From Psychroflexus salarius (lineage in GTDB: Bacteria > Bacteroidota > Bacteroidia > Flavobacteriales > Flavobacteriaceae): a DNA stretch of 64,000 nucleotides. The translations under genes were made by a program, and so were the position numbers. Numbering within the stretch: position 1 is the first letter of the stretch; the number at the start of each line of letters is the position of its first letter. Below, piece by piece: positions 36,302 through 46,400 of the stretch. The stretch spans positions 62,001 to 126,000 of the forward strand of contig NZ_FQTW01000001.1 of assembly GCF_900129035.1 (NCBI RefSeq), written 5' to 3'. The notes beneath the pieces are model-generated. The model saw only the letters and a list, made by a program, of their open reading frames with translations. It was not told the DNA's origin and did not search any database.

Positions 36302-37372
36302 TTAGTTGTTTTCAAGTCCAATCATTATATCAAAGCACAATTTATCAATCTTTTGCATGTCTTTATGATATGCCGATACATTAGACAGCACAACAACCGC
36401 TTTATTTGTTTCAGGATTTACAACAATTGTAGATGTAAAACCGCCAACAGCACCATTATGCCAATACCATGTAAATCCTGCATTAGTTTCTAAAATATGC
36501 CATCCAAGTCCAATAGCTTGGCGATTATTGATTTGATGCGTTTGTTTTAAAGATAAATTTATGGCTGGGTCTGACTTTTCTATGATTTTTTTTGAAAATA
36601 CCAAGAGGTCTTCAGCGGTTGAGAAAATATCACCAACACCTTTTAAAGCATCAAAAGTCCAGTAGGAGGTAAGCTCACCTTTAGCATCAAGACCTTTAAT
36701 TACATTGGTCATACTTTTTGGTTTGCTCGTGGTGTTAGGCATACTTAAAGGTTTAACCACATAATTTTGCAATAAATCTTCGTAAGACTGTTTAGTCAAA
36801 TACTCAAGTGTGAATCCTAATAATCCTGTTCCTAAATTTGAATATTGATAAGAAGAATCTTTTAATTTCAGGTCTGTTTTTAAATACGTAAACAATTCTT
36901 TATCTCTGTAATTAAGATACGGATTGCTTTGGTTTTTAAACGCACTTTCTGCAAAATTGCTTGGTAACCTTGGTAATCCAGATGTGTGATTAGCCAGTGA
37001 CTTCAAGGTAATTGGTTGATTAAATAAAGTATCAAAAATAGCTAGCTTACTTATATCTTGATTGAGCTTAACTTTATTGTTAAGCTGTAAATTAGCTAAA
37101 ATAATAGATGTAAAAACTTTAGAAATTGAACCAATTTGAAATAATTGGGTTGAATTTTCTTCTGAAACAATGCTTTGCTGAGTTTTCTTAAAGCCTTTAA
37201 AAACATCTTCACCATTTGAAGTATATGCAACTGAGATTTGGGTTTCAGCTGGAAATTGCTCTAAAGTTGATTTAATTTGCTGGGATGGCGATTGTGCTAA
37301 AACTGAAGTTATCGCACAAATTAAAATTGCTAGCGACTTATAAAACGTACTGCGCCAATACTTTTTGAACAT
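36302..37372 (-). CDS. Serine hydrolase, beta-lactamase/D-alanyl-D-alanine carboxypeptidase (S12) family
   Basis: 356 residues from ATG 37372, which gives a compact signal peptide ending near SVLAQ; the longer frame to 37426 lies inside the upstream gene. Catalytic SxxK is Ser82 to Lys85 (GSISK), the second motif is YSN (QYSNLG), and the third is HNG (WHNGAVGG), the order of class C beta-lactamase-like and S12 esterases. It acts in the periplasm on peptidoglycan fragments, peptides or esters. It overlaps the PH-domain gene by about 35 bases, so they are coupled. Antibiotic resistance is not implied. Confidence 0.85.
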   Translation of the reverse strand: MFKKYWRSTFYKSLAILICAITSVLAQSPSQQIKSTLEQFPAETQISVAYTSNGEDVFKGFKKTQQSIVSEENSTQLFQIGSISKVFTSIILANLQLNNKVKLNQDISKLAIFDTLFNQPITLKSLANHTSGLPRLPSNFAESAFKNQSNPYLNYRDKELFTYLKTDLKLKDSSYQYSNLGTGLLGFTLEYLTKQSYEDLLQNYVVKPLSMPNTTSKPKSMTNVIKGLDAKGELTSYWTFDALKGVGDIFSTAEDLLVFSKKIIEKSDPAINLSLKQTHQINNRQAIGLGWHILETNAGFTWYWHNGAVGGFTSTIVVNPETNKAVVVLSNVSAYHKDMQKIDKLCFDIMIGLENN

Positions 37373-37715
37373 CATAAACATTAACTTTTTTATTGAAATT
37401 TTGAGTAATACTAGGCGTTGATTCACTTGAAATGTAAATTTTTAATTCGGCTTCGAGGTCAAAAGTGCCAGCAGTTTCTATCGAGAAACGTGAAATACTT
37501 CGGTAAGCAATAGACAGATATTCTCTTTTTTTACCTGTTAATCCTTGGATATTTACAAAAATCAAACGTTTATTTGTAAATATTAAAGTGTCTCGCACTA
37601 ATTTAAAACCAATATCTACTTCTTCATTTTCGATTAATAAATCGGCATAATCATTTGCCAATTGCTCTGGATTTACGGTGCCAGCGTTTCCTAATAGCGA
37701 TGAAAATAGTCCCAT
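37338..37715 (-). CDS. Bacterial PH-domain protein (DUF1696-like)
   Basis: 125 residues. After a short helix the pattern VDIGFKLVRDTLIFTNKRLIF, GKKREYLSIAYRSISRFSIETAG and ELKIYISS reproduces the bacterial PH-like fold of PF08000. Cytoplasmic, probably a ring-forming oligomer; function unknown in all members I know. It shares its 3' end with the start of the serine hydrolase gene. Confidence 0.85.
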   Translation of the reverse strand: MGLFSSLLGNAGTVNPEQLANDYADLLIENEEVDIGFKLVRDTLIFTNKRLIFVNIQGLTGKKREYLSIAYRSISRFSIETAGTFDLEAELKIYISSESTPSITQNFNKKVNVYDVQKVLAQYVL

Positions 37716-37788
37716 TATGTTTTAAAATTGTTATAATTAAACCTTTAAAGTTAAAGATTTTTCTTGCTAACTTAGCAAAAATTATTTG

Positions 37789-38832
37789 ATGAAATCAAAA
37801 TTTGTAGGTTACGCGTTTATTGGTGCAATTGTTATAGTTATTGCAGTTGTGATATTTCGAATGGCTTCAAATGAAAATGAAGTTAATACAAATACTTCAA
37901 CCGAAGATTTTCTAGTTTATGAAGGCCAAGTTTATGGCACTTATTTTTCAATTATTTACAAGTCACCAGAATCTTACAAATCCCAAATCGACTCTATTTT
38001 CAATAGCATCGATGAAGCTGCTAGTGCTTATATTTCTCATTCAGAAATTAATCAACTTAACAAAAAACGAATTATCACAAATTCTTCAAAAATTTTAAAA
38101 GCTCACTTTAAAAAAGCTCAAGATTTATATGATGCTACAAACGCTTATTTCGATCCAACAATTTCTCCGGTTATTGAGTTGTGGGGCTTTGGGAAAAACA
38201 CCACTCCAAAAGCGGATTCCCTTAAGATTGAACGCGCTATGCAACGTGTTGGGTTTTCGAAAAGTTACAAAATATCAAACGACACCATTAATTTGAATGA
38301 AAATGCCATCATTAATTTTACAGCGATGGGAGAAGGCTTTGCAATTGATGAAATTTCAAACTTTTTAGATTCTAAAAATATCACTGATTTTAAGGTTGAA
38401 ATTGGTGGAGAATTGAGATCTAAAGGTGAAAGTAGTAAACAGAAACCTTGGCTGATTGGAATAGAAAATCCGCTTTACGATGAAAATCCTGACCTAAATC
38501 GTTTTTTGGCTACTATTGAAGTGTCTAACCGTGCATTAAGTACTTCTGGTAGTTATCGTAAATACTTTATTGATGATGCTGGCGTCAAGAGAAGTCATAT
38601 TATTAATCCTAAAACAGGTTATCCCGTCAATCACACTTTGATTTCGGTAAGTGTTTTAGCTGAAAATTCAACCGAAGCTGATGCCTATGCTACAGCTATT
38701 ATGGCAATGGGTCTTGAGCAAGGAAAAATTTTTATTGAAAATAAACCAAATTTAGAGGCTTTTTTAATTTTCGAAACAGCAGATGGAATTGATTTTTGGA
38801 GGAGTAGTCAAGAATTTAAACTGAAGTCTTAA
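37789..38832 (+). CDS. apbE: FAD:protein FMN transferase (ApbE family)
   Basis: 347 residues from ATG 37789, preceded directly by an in-frame TTG that I do not choose. One N-terminal membrane anchor (about 7-25) faces the domain to the periplasm. Family motifs: GTYFSI, FDPTISPVIELWGFG, NFTAMGEGFAID, EIGGELRSKG, TSGSYRKYF, HIINPKTGYPV and TEADAYATAIMAMG with the Mg-binding Asp. It attaches FMN covalently to Thr of proteins such as NqrB, NqrC or RnfG. In Bacteroidota it usually sits with the nqr operon; no nqr gene is in this window. Confidence 0.93.
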   Translation: MKSKFVGYAFIGAIVIVIAVVIFRMASNENEVNTNTSTEDFLVYEGQVYGTYFSIIYKSPESYKSQIDSIFNSIDEAASAYISHSEINQLNKKRIITNSSKILKAHFKKAQDLYDATNAYFDPTISPVIELWGFGKNTTPKADSLKIERAMQRVGFSKSYKISNDTINLNENAIINFTAMGEGFAIDEISNFLDSKNITDFKVEIGGELRSKGESSKQKPWLIGIENPLYDENPDLNRFLATIEVSNRALSTSGSYRKYFIDDAGVKRSHIINPKTGYPVNHTLISVSVLAENSTEADAYATAIMAMGLEQGKIFIENKPNLEAFLIFETADGIDFWRSSQEFKLKS

Positions 38833-39070
38833 ACAATACTTTATAAATCTTCTTAAAAGCATCTTCACCAAAATGCCATTTCACTAGAAAGTCATTTGGG
38901 GACTGACTGTCTATTTTTTGAATTTTCGGTGCGGCAATAAAGCCTGCAACTGCTGCTATACTTGCAATTATACCAGTAACATCAGTAAACTGACTGACAA
39001 CAACCCATGCTAAAACATAAGTCAGTAAGAAAATTATCAAGCCTAATATTTTTGCTTTTTTGTAAATCAT
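38816..39070 (-). CDS. Small membrane protein convergent with apbE
   Basis: 84 residues with two transmembrane segments (about 8-28 and 32-50) and a polar C-terminus with NDFLVKWHFGED. Proteins of this kind near apbE/nqr genes have, as I recall, been labelled after the sodium-translocating NADH:quinone reductase, but it has no flavin or Fe-S motif. Function unknown. Overlaps the end of apbE by 17 bases. Confidence 0.65.
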   Translation of the reverse strand: MIYKKAKILGLIIFLLTYVLAWVVVSQFTDVTGIIASIAAVAGFIAAPKIQKIDSQSPNDFLVKWHFGEDAFKKIYKVLFKTSV

Positions 39071-39312
39071 AATTGTAATTCTAAAGGTCTTGTTTATAAA
39101 AAGTAGCGGATTTTATATACCAGTTTTTAGTTTAAAAAATGACCTCTAATTTATTTATTTTCTTTCGATTAAGCGACTAAACCACTATTTTTTTATACGT
39201 AGTTGTGTTTTTGTACTTTATGTTGTGTTCTGTTCTTAGCCTTGGCAAAGACATACTTTTTAGCAATTTTTAGCTTGTGCTTTGGCTGGTGCGAATTGCA
39301 AATGTGTATGGC
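39071..39312. other. Gene-free gap downstream of the restriction-modification gene
   Basis: 242 bases without a credible frame or terminator. It contains T-rich, GTGTTTTTGTACTTTATG-like sequence and a more GC-rich end (GGCTGGTGCGAATTGC) unlike the surrounding spacers. Possibly a remnant boundary of the inserted restriction-modification gene. Confidence 0.35.
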
Positions 39313-42300
39313 TTATGCGATGGCTTCTTCTATAATTTTTATTTCATTTTCATTCAAATCATAGATATTATAAACAAGCTTATCAATATCTTTCTCAAAC
39401 TTAACTTTCATTTTTTCAGAATCCTCTTTTAGAATTAACTCAACTATTTCGGTCAATTTTTCAACTTTCGAAATATCATTAGGTATCAGAAACTTTTCAA
39501 TTGTCGTTTTTTTGAAAACATAAGCTCCACCAGCTGTCTTTTCTCCTACAATTGAAAAATAAAACTTATAAAGCTTTGAGTTCAATAAAGCTAAAATGAA
39601 TTTTAAGGAAATAGTATCGGAAGTAAGAAATAATGATGAACTAGTCAATAAATTACCTTTATTATCAAATGCAAAATCCCAACCACCAGAAATTAATCCC
39701 CAGACTATTTTTTCTTCATCAAATAAAGGGTAATAGCTTGCAGCACAACGTTGCAGAGCATACCATTCATAACGTTTGCCAGTTTCAGATTTATTCCTGT
39801 TACTTAACTCGGTTTTAAATGACTTTAAATGTTCATATTCATTATTATAATTACTTTTAAAAGTGTTTTCAGCTAATTCACTTGCTCCACTTACGCTTTC
39901 GTCTTCGTGAAGTGGATAATGCCAAGGAACAAAAAGAAGTTTTAAGTCGTTTTCTTCAATTTTATAACGATGAATGTCTTTACCTCGCAAAAAGTTTTTG
40001 GCCAAATGTGAATTGAATAATTCACTTTCTTTATTTATAATAAAGGCCGCATCAAAGCCGGTTGTTATACCTCTTTTAATTTGAATTGAATCAAAGGAAC
40101 TTATTTCACTTCCTTGTTTCTTCATTTTGGAAATTATAGCTTGTTCTTCAATTTTACTGAATAGCCAAAAATCGTTCGATAACAAAGAATTATCAATAAC
40201 CGTTAATTTATCTTCTTTGTACGAATCAAATTTATCTTGTGTTATTTCTTCATTGTTGAATTCTAAATATTCAAACGAAATATTTGGTGTGCTTTTTTCC
40301 ATTGTAAGAATTACACTTGAAACCAATGCTTCGTCAAAAATTGGTACAAGTTCAAAGTTCACGACTTTGTTCATTCTAAATTTGCTTAAAAAAGCTCTTA
40401 AAAGTTTACCATATTCTGTATTAAAGAACTTATTGGTGTTTATAAATGCAAACTGACCGTTTTCTTTTAATAAATCAAATGCTCTTTCAAAGAAAAATAC
40501 ACTTAAATCAGCAGTTCCTGAATAGACAGAGTACCATCTGCTAAATAAGGCTGTATTCCCTTTCGATTTCCTTTGCTGTACATATGGTGGATTACCAATA
40601 ACTATATCAAATCCAACAAAATCTCCGTTATCATCTAAAACTTCTGGAAATTCAAATCGCCATTCAAAAGCTTCTTCATAGATTTTATTGTTTTTAATTT
40701 CTTCTATCGTGGTTTCTAATTTTTTTGATTCATCTGTAAGTTTTTTGAGCTTTTTATTCCAAGCCGTTTTTTCTTTTTTAGATAACTCAAACATCTTAGG
40801 ATGTTCTGTCATTAAAAAGATTTCACTTTTAAGTTTAGTTAAACGTTTTACTTTTTTATCGTTTAATGAAATTTCACTTCTAAAATCCTTCTTAATGTCA
40901 TCTATCAGTTTTTCCATTTCACGCTTTTGCGCTTTGTTTTGAGCTTTACGATATGTGTCAACAGCAATCTTATAACTTTCAATAGTCCATTTACTACTTT
41001 TTAGTGCTTTTTTAAGGTCAGCATCAAGTTCAAAACGACTAATGAGTGAGTTTCCGCATTTGATATTAATATCAATATTTGGAAGGGTTTCTAATTCACT
41101 TTCGTTTTTGTAATAGGCGTTTTTTAGTAACTCAATCCAAAGACGTAATCGACAGATTTTCACAGAATTTGGATTAATGTCAACCCCAAATAAACAGTTT
41201 TCTATAATGGTTTGCTTTTCGTGGAATAAAGCTTCTTGTATTCGTTGACTTTCTTTGTTGTTAGGATTGTACTCAAAAAGTTCTCCATCTTCATCAGTAA
41301 CAATTAATTCGTCATTTACAACTTCAAATTGGTATTCTTTTAGCCTTTTACCATCTCTATCTTGTAAAACTTTCAAATCATTTTTAACAGCAATCATTTC
41401 ATTTAGTGCAGAAACTAAAAAGTGTCCTGAACCAACTGCAGGGTCACAAACTTTAAGACTGTTTATGATGTTATTTGCTTCTTGTCTGTCTTCAATTTTA
41501 TCGTAAAGTGAATCTAAATCTTTACAATTCCAATCTTTGGTTTCGTTGAATTTTTGAATAACTGATTTTCTAATGGTTTCACGACACATATACATCGTGA
41601 TAAAACCTGGCGTGAAAAACGAGCCATCTTTGTAACCATTAATTTTTTCGAAAATTAAACCGAGAACAGAAGCGTTAATTAAGGTTTTATTATCTTCTTG
41701 AATTTCTTCTTTTCCTTCGCTACTAAAGTCGTAAGCATTTAAAAATTCAAATAGATATTCAAGGGCATTTAAATTACCTGTTCGTTTTTTTCCACTATCG
41801 TTTTTTAAAACGGTTGAAGAATAAATCGGAATTGTTTTTTCGTCACGTAAATTGCTAATAAATATTGTTTCGTGTTCAATTCCTGTAGGTTCAAAAAGCG
41901 AACTATTTAAGTAAGGAACTTTTGTGAAAAGTTCTGTTACGTCTACATTTCTTTCAGATTGTTTTTTGGCTAAAACTTGAAAGAAAAGGCTATTTAAATC
42001 ATCATAATTTTGAATTTTATCAATACTCAAAAATTCATAGGATTGGTCTCCTTTATGATAAGTTTTCAGTTGAGCTTCTAAAAGTTTTAGAAACAGAATA
42101 CGGTTAATCCAAGTTATACTTAATTCAAGACCAACATTAAATAAACGTTCCTCTTGAGTTGTTCCAAAATGACTAGGATTATCAAGTCTGTTTATTTTAT
42201 CTAAACTATCAAGTTGTATTATGGCGTTTTCAAGAAACGAACCTGTGTTTCTTTCTCTTTTTTTGTTTCTTTCAATTATTTTTTTGCTTCCTTTTTTCGT

Positions 42301-43122
42301 TTCCGAAAGTCCTATAATATGTAGTAATTCGCCATAAAATCTTTTATCAAGACTATTGCTGTCATTGGTAAAAGGTAATTTTAATAAATGCTCTGGTGAG
42401 AGTAATTTAAAGAGCGATATGAGTTTATTGTCGTCTTTTAGATTGTCATTACGAAGTGGTTTTTCGTATTCTCGAATATCGAAAAATGTAAATTCAATAT
42501 CGTTTTTTAATCCATTAACAAAAGGCTCTGCAATTTCTTTGTAGAAAAAATCGGTTGTTTTTCCTGCTAATCTTCCATTTTCAAAATCGTTGAATTGTTT
42601 AACCAATCCTTTGTTTTGAGCAAATTGCTTTTCAAATACGTTGGAATCAAAAATGAACCATTCGTTAATGTTTGTAGCAACTAAATATTTTATTTCGAGG
42701 TTTTTATGAGTAATTCGTTCTCTTAAATAGTAGAGAATCAATTCTTGAAATGCTTTGACATTGATTTTAGAAAGCATTTGTTCGGGAGTATCTCCCTTCA
42801 CGAATGCTTTTAGCATTTCGGCTTTGTTGGTAGGCTTTTTTGCTTCAATGATTACTCCAACTGAACTTTTTGCTTTGTTTCCGTTGTGGATTACAAGGTC
42901 ATTTCTTCCTTTTGTGTTTATAAAATGGTTGTTCTTGTAATAGGTGTCTTTTAGAAAGTCAGAAACTAGGTTTTTGTGAAATTCTTCTGATTCAGTATCA
43001 TTGGTGCGGTCGAGTAGTTCAATCAAATTCGTCTTGAAACTTTCGATTTCCGTTCTGTTCGGTTTAATTTTTAAGAAGGCTTTATTGATTGCCTTTCGTG
43101 GTTTCAAGATTTTTAATTCCAT
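39313..43122 (-). CDS. Single-chain Eco57I/type IIG restriction-modification protein
   Basis: 1269 residues. The N-terminal nuclease domain has a PD-(D/E)xK signature: Asp75 in GRNDLVI and Glu93-Ala-Lys95 in VIIEAKKP. A helical connector leads to the adenine methyltransferase: SFFTPGFI (about 501-508), motif I CDPAVGSGHFL (559-569), FGVDINP, and catalytic motif IV NPPY at 844-847 preceded by a charged coiled-coil insert (about 715-815). The C-terminal third is a TaqI-like target-recognition region (RGITTGFD, FLRGKDIHRY, KIVWGLISGGW). One polypeptide should cleave unmethylated DNA and methylate host DNA at N6-adenine; no separate methylase or specificity gene is nearby. Recognition sequence unknown. 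The gene stands alone between house-keeping loci, consistent with horizontal gain. Confidence 0.9.
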   Translation of the reverse strand: MELKILKPRKAINKAFLKIKPNRTEIESFKTNLIELLDRTNDTESEEFHKNLVSDFLKDTYYKNNHFINTKGRNDLVIHNGNKAKSSVGVIIEAKKPTNKAEMLKAFVKGDTPEQMLSKINVKAFQELILYYLRERITHKNLEIKYLVATNINEWFIFDSNVFEKQFAQNKGLVKQFNDFENGRLAGKTTDFFYKEIAEPFVNGLKNDIEFTFFDIREYEKPLRNDNLKDDNKLISLFKLLSPEHLLKLPFTNDSNSLDKRFYGELLHIIGLSETKKGSKKIIERNKKRERNTGSFLENAIIQLDSLDKINRLDNPSHFGTTQEERLFNVGLELSITWINRILFLKLLEAQLKTYHKGDQSYEFLSIDKIQNYDDLNSLFFQVLAKKQSERNVDVTELFTKVPYLNSSLFEPTGIEHETIFISNLRDEKTIPIYSSTVLKNDSGKKRTGNLNALEYLFEFLNAYDFSSEGKEEIQEDNKTLINASVLGLIFEKINGYKDGSFFTPGFITMYMCRETIRKSVIQKFNETKDWNCKDLDSLYDKIEDRQEANNIINSLKVCDPAVGSGHFLVSALNEMIAVKNDLKVLQDRDGKRLKEYQFEVVNDELIVTDEDGELFEYNPNNKESQRIQEALFHEKQTIIENCLFGVDINPNSVKICRLRLWIELLKNAYYKNESELETLPNIDINIKCGNSLISRFELDADLKKALKSSKWTIESYKIAVDTYRKAQNKAQKREMEKLIDDIKKDFRSEISLNDKKVKRLTKLKSEIFLMTEHPKMFELSKKEKTAWNKKLKKLTDESKKLETTIEEIKNNKIYEEAFEWRFEFPEVLDDNGDFVGFDIVIGNPPYVQQRKSKGNTALFSRWYSVYSGTADLSVFFFERAFDLLKENGQFAFINTNKFFNTEYGKLLRAFLSKFRMNKVVNFELVPIFDEALVSSVILTMEKSTPNISFEYLEFNNEEITQDKFDSYKEDKLTVIDNSLLSNDFWLFSKIEEQAIISKMKKQGSEISSFDSIQIKRGITTGFDAAFIINKESELFNSHLAKNFLRGKDIHRYKIEENDLKLLFVPWHYPLHEDESVSGASELAENTFKSNYNNEYEHLKSFKTELSNRNKSETGKRYEWYALQRCAASYYPLFDEEKIVWGLISGGWDFAFDNKGNLLTSSSLFLTSDTISLKFILALLNSKLYKFYFSIVGEKTAGGAYVFKKTTIEKFLIPNDISKVEKLTEIVELILKEDSEKMKVKFEKDIDKLVYNIYDLNENEIKIIEEAIA

Positions 43123-43354
43123 ATAATTGATTCTCTCTATCAGGTTTTAAATTTAATTTTTTATTAAAGCGTTAGCAAGAAACAGCTCTTTTTTTTATTA
43201 ATGGCTTTCGTGTTGGTAAAAAAATAAATGTACTTTTTGTGCGGTTGGCTTTTTTCAGTATGAAACACAACAAATTATAGATTTTACAAAAGTATTGATT
43301 TGTACATCATTAAAGTTGACAATAATCATCTCGTAAAAAGATTAGTGATTTTGA
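43123..43354. other. Gene-free gap upstream of the restriction-modification gene
   Basis: About 230 bases with no frame I can support. It includes a TGTACTTTTTGTG segment weakly like TGTACTTTATGTTGTG on the other side of the restriction-modification gene (around 39200-39230). Confidence 0.3.
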
Positions 43355-43398
43355 TTTTAAAAAAGCTGTCTCGAAATAACAAGACAGCTTTTTTAAAA
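43355..43398 (-). terminator. Strong intrinsic terminator of the acetate/propionate operon
   Basis: A 17-bp perfect stem (TTTTAAAAAAGCTGTCT and its complement) with a 10-base loop, 24 bases past the stop of the synthetase fusion. Confidence 0.9.
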
Positions 43399-43421
43399 TG
43401 AGTTATACGATTAGACGGTTT

Positions 43422-46400
43422 TTAGGTCGTTTCATTTTTAACCACTTCAATCACTTCATCTACAATTGAAGGATCTAGCAGAGTAGACGTATCTCCTAAA
43501 TTATCCATTTCATGTGATGATACCTTTCTTAAAATTCGACGCATAATTTTTCCACTTCGTGTTTTCGGTAATCCAGAAACAAAGTGAATGCGATCTAATT
43601 TAGCAATAGGCCCAATTTTACTCGTAATAATTTGGTTAATTTCTTTACGAACATTATCATGATCTCGCGATTCACCTTCTTCTTTTAAAATAATAAAACC
43701 AGAAAGTGCATTTCCTTTAACATCATGCGGAAAGCCAATAATAGCCGACTCTGCTACAGCTGGATGTTCATTAATAGCATCTTCTATTGGCGCTGTTCCT
43801 AAGTTATGTCCAGAAACAATCACAACATCATCTACACGACCCGTAATTCTATAATAACCAACTTCATCACGAACTGCACCATCACCTGTAAAGTACATGT
43901 TTTTGTAAGCCGAAAAATAAGTGTCTTTGTAACGCTGATGGTCTCCGTAAACCGTACGCGCTATACTTGGCCAAGGTCGTTTAATGCATAATCGCCCAGA
44001 AACCGAATTATCTTTGATTTCTTGACTGTTTTCATCCATTAAACAAGGCTGAATTCCTGGAAGTGGTAAGGTTGCGTAAGTCGGTTTAGTAGGTGTCACA
44101 AAAGGAATAGGAGAGATCATGATACCACCTGTTTCAGTTTGCCACCAAGTATCAACAATAGGTGATTTTTTCTTACCGATATTATCGTTATACCAGTTCC
44201 AAGCTTCTTCATTAATAGGTTCGCCAACACTACCTAAAACTTTAATCGAACTTAAATCATATTTATTTACATAATCGATAGATTGTTTAGCTAAAGCACG
44301 AATTGCCGTTGGTGCAGTATAAAATTGGTTGACTTTTAATTTTTCGACCACTTCCCAGAATCGTCCAAAATCTGGGTAGGAAGGAACACCTTCAAACATT
44401 ACTGAAGTAGCACCGTTTAATAAAGGTCCGTAAACAATATAACTGTGACCAGTAATCCAACCAATATCTGCCGTACACCAGTAAACATCGCCAGGTTGAT
44501 ATTGAAACACATTTTTAAATGTAAAGGCTGTATAGACCATATAACCAGCAGTTGTATGAACCATACCTTTAGGTTTTCCTGTTGAACCAGATGTGTACAA
44601 AATAAATAAAGGATCTTCAGCATCCATTATTTCGGCTGGACAAACATCATCAACTTGTTTTAAAGCCTCATGAAGCCATAAATCACGACCTTCTTTCATT
44701 GTAACTTTTTCATGTGTACGTTTAACCACAAGTGAATGCTCAATTGAAGGACAAGATTGTAAAGCTTCGTCACAAATTCCCTTAAGATCTATGGTTTTAT
44801 TTCCACGGTAAGAACCATCTGAAGTCACCAATAATTTACAATTAGAATCATTTATTCTAGAGGCAAGCGCTGAAGCCGAAAACCCAGCAAATACTACTGA
44901 ATGAATAGCACCAATACGCGCACAAGCTAAAACGGTTACTGTTAACTCTGGTATCATAGGCAAATACACACAAACACGATCGCCTTTTTTAACTCCCAAG
45001 TCTTTAAGAACATTAGCCATTTTTGAAACCCGTTGATGCAAATCTTTATAAGTAATAAATTGTGTTTCTTCTTTGGGGTTATTAGGTTCCCAAATTATGG
45101 CATTGCTAGATGCGTTATGCTGTAAATGGCGGTCTAGGCAGTTTTCTGTAATGTTAAGTTTAGCGTTTTCAAACCATTTGATGTCAACATTTTCTTTATC
45201 CCAAGACATCACTTTATCCCATTTTTTATGCCATTTGAAATTTCGTTCTGCTATGGTGTTCCAGAAATTATCAGGATCATTTTGAGAAATTCGATAGACA
45301 TCAATATATTTCGCTAATGAATCTATATTGTAATAAGAATCAGTTAAAGCGCGAAGCGATTTAGTGATGATGTCTTTATCTGTAGCAAAGGCACCTATTT
45401 TTTCTTGTTGAAAGGTTTCAATAATTTCATTAATTACCATAGGATCTTCAATAGTTGAAGGCATTTTATAGCTTTCACCATCTATAATTCTACGCAAGGT
45501 TCTACGCAAAATTTTACCACTTCTAGTCTTCGGTAATCGCTTCACAACAACTACTTTTTTAAGTGAAGCTACTGCGCCAACTTGTTGGCGAACTTTTTGA
45601 ACAATTTCAGATTCAAGTTTAAAATGTTCATAATTTTCTTCACCAATTTTCGGAACAACAACAGCCATAGGTACTTGACCTTTTAATTTGTCTGATATAC
45701 CAACAACTGCACATTCAGCTACTATATTATGGCTAGCCACAACTTCTTCTAGAGCTGCTGTAGAAAGTCGATGACCAGAAACATTAATCACATCATCAAT
45801 TCGGCCGGTAATAAAAATATTGTTATTGTTATCTTTAAAACCACCATCACCAGAAAAATAATAACCTGGAAATTTATTTAAATAGCCTGCTCGATAACGC
45901 TCTTTTGAACCCCAAAGGCCTGTCATAAATCCTGGAGGAAGCGGAAGCTTTATGCTTACATAACCTTCTTCATTCGGTTGAAGTTGTTCTCCATTTTTAT
46001 TTAGAATTTCAAGATTGTAGCCAGGAACGGCTTTACCAACCGACCCAACAGGTTGATTCTGTTTTTCATAGCCCATAAAATTAGCGACAATAGGCCATCC
46101 AGATTCAGTTTGCCACCAATGGTCAATCACTGGAATTTTTAAATGCTTTTCAGCCCATTTCAATGTGTTTTCATCACATCGTTCACCTGCTAGAAATTGG
46201 TAATGTAGAGATGAAATGTCATACTTTTTAATGAGTTCGCCATTTGGATCTTCGCGTTTAATCGCTCTGAATGCCGTTGGAGCTGTAAACATTACATTGA
46301 CTTTATGCTCTTCAATAACACGCCAAAAAGAACCAGCATCTGGTGTTCTAACTGGTTTACCCTCAAACAAAACGGTTGTATTGCGATTAATTAAAGGTGC

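Noticed and set aside
36302-37372. Antibiotic-resistance beta-lactamase
   Set aside because: S12-type motifs occur in many peptidases and esterases; there is no resistance context.
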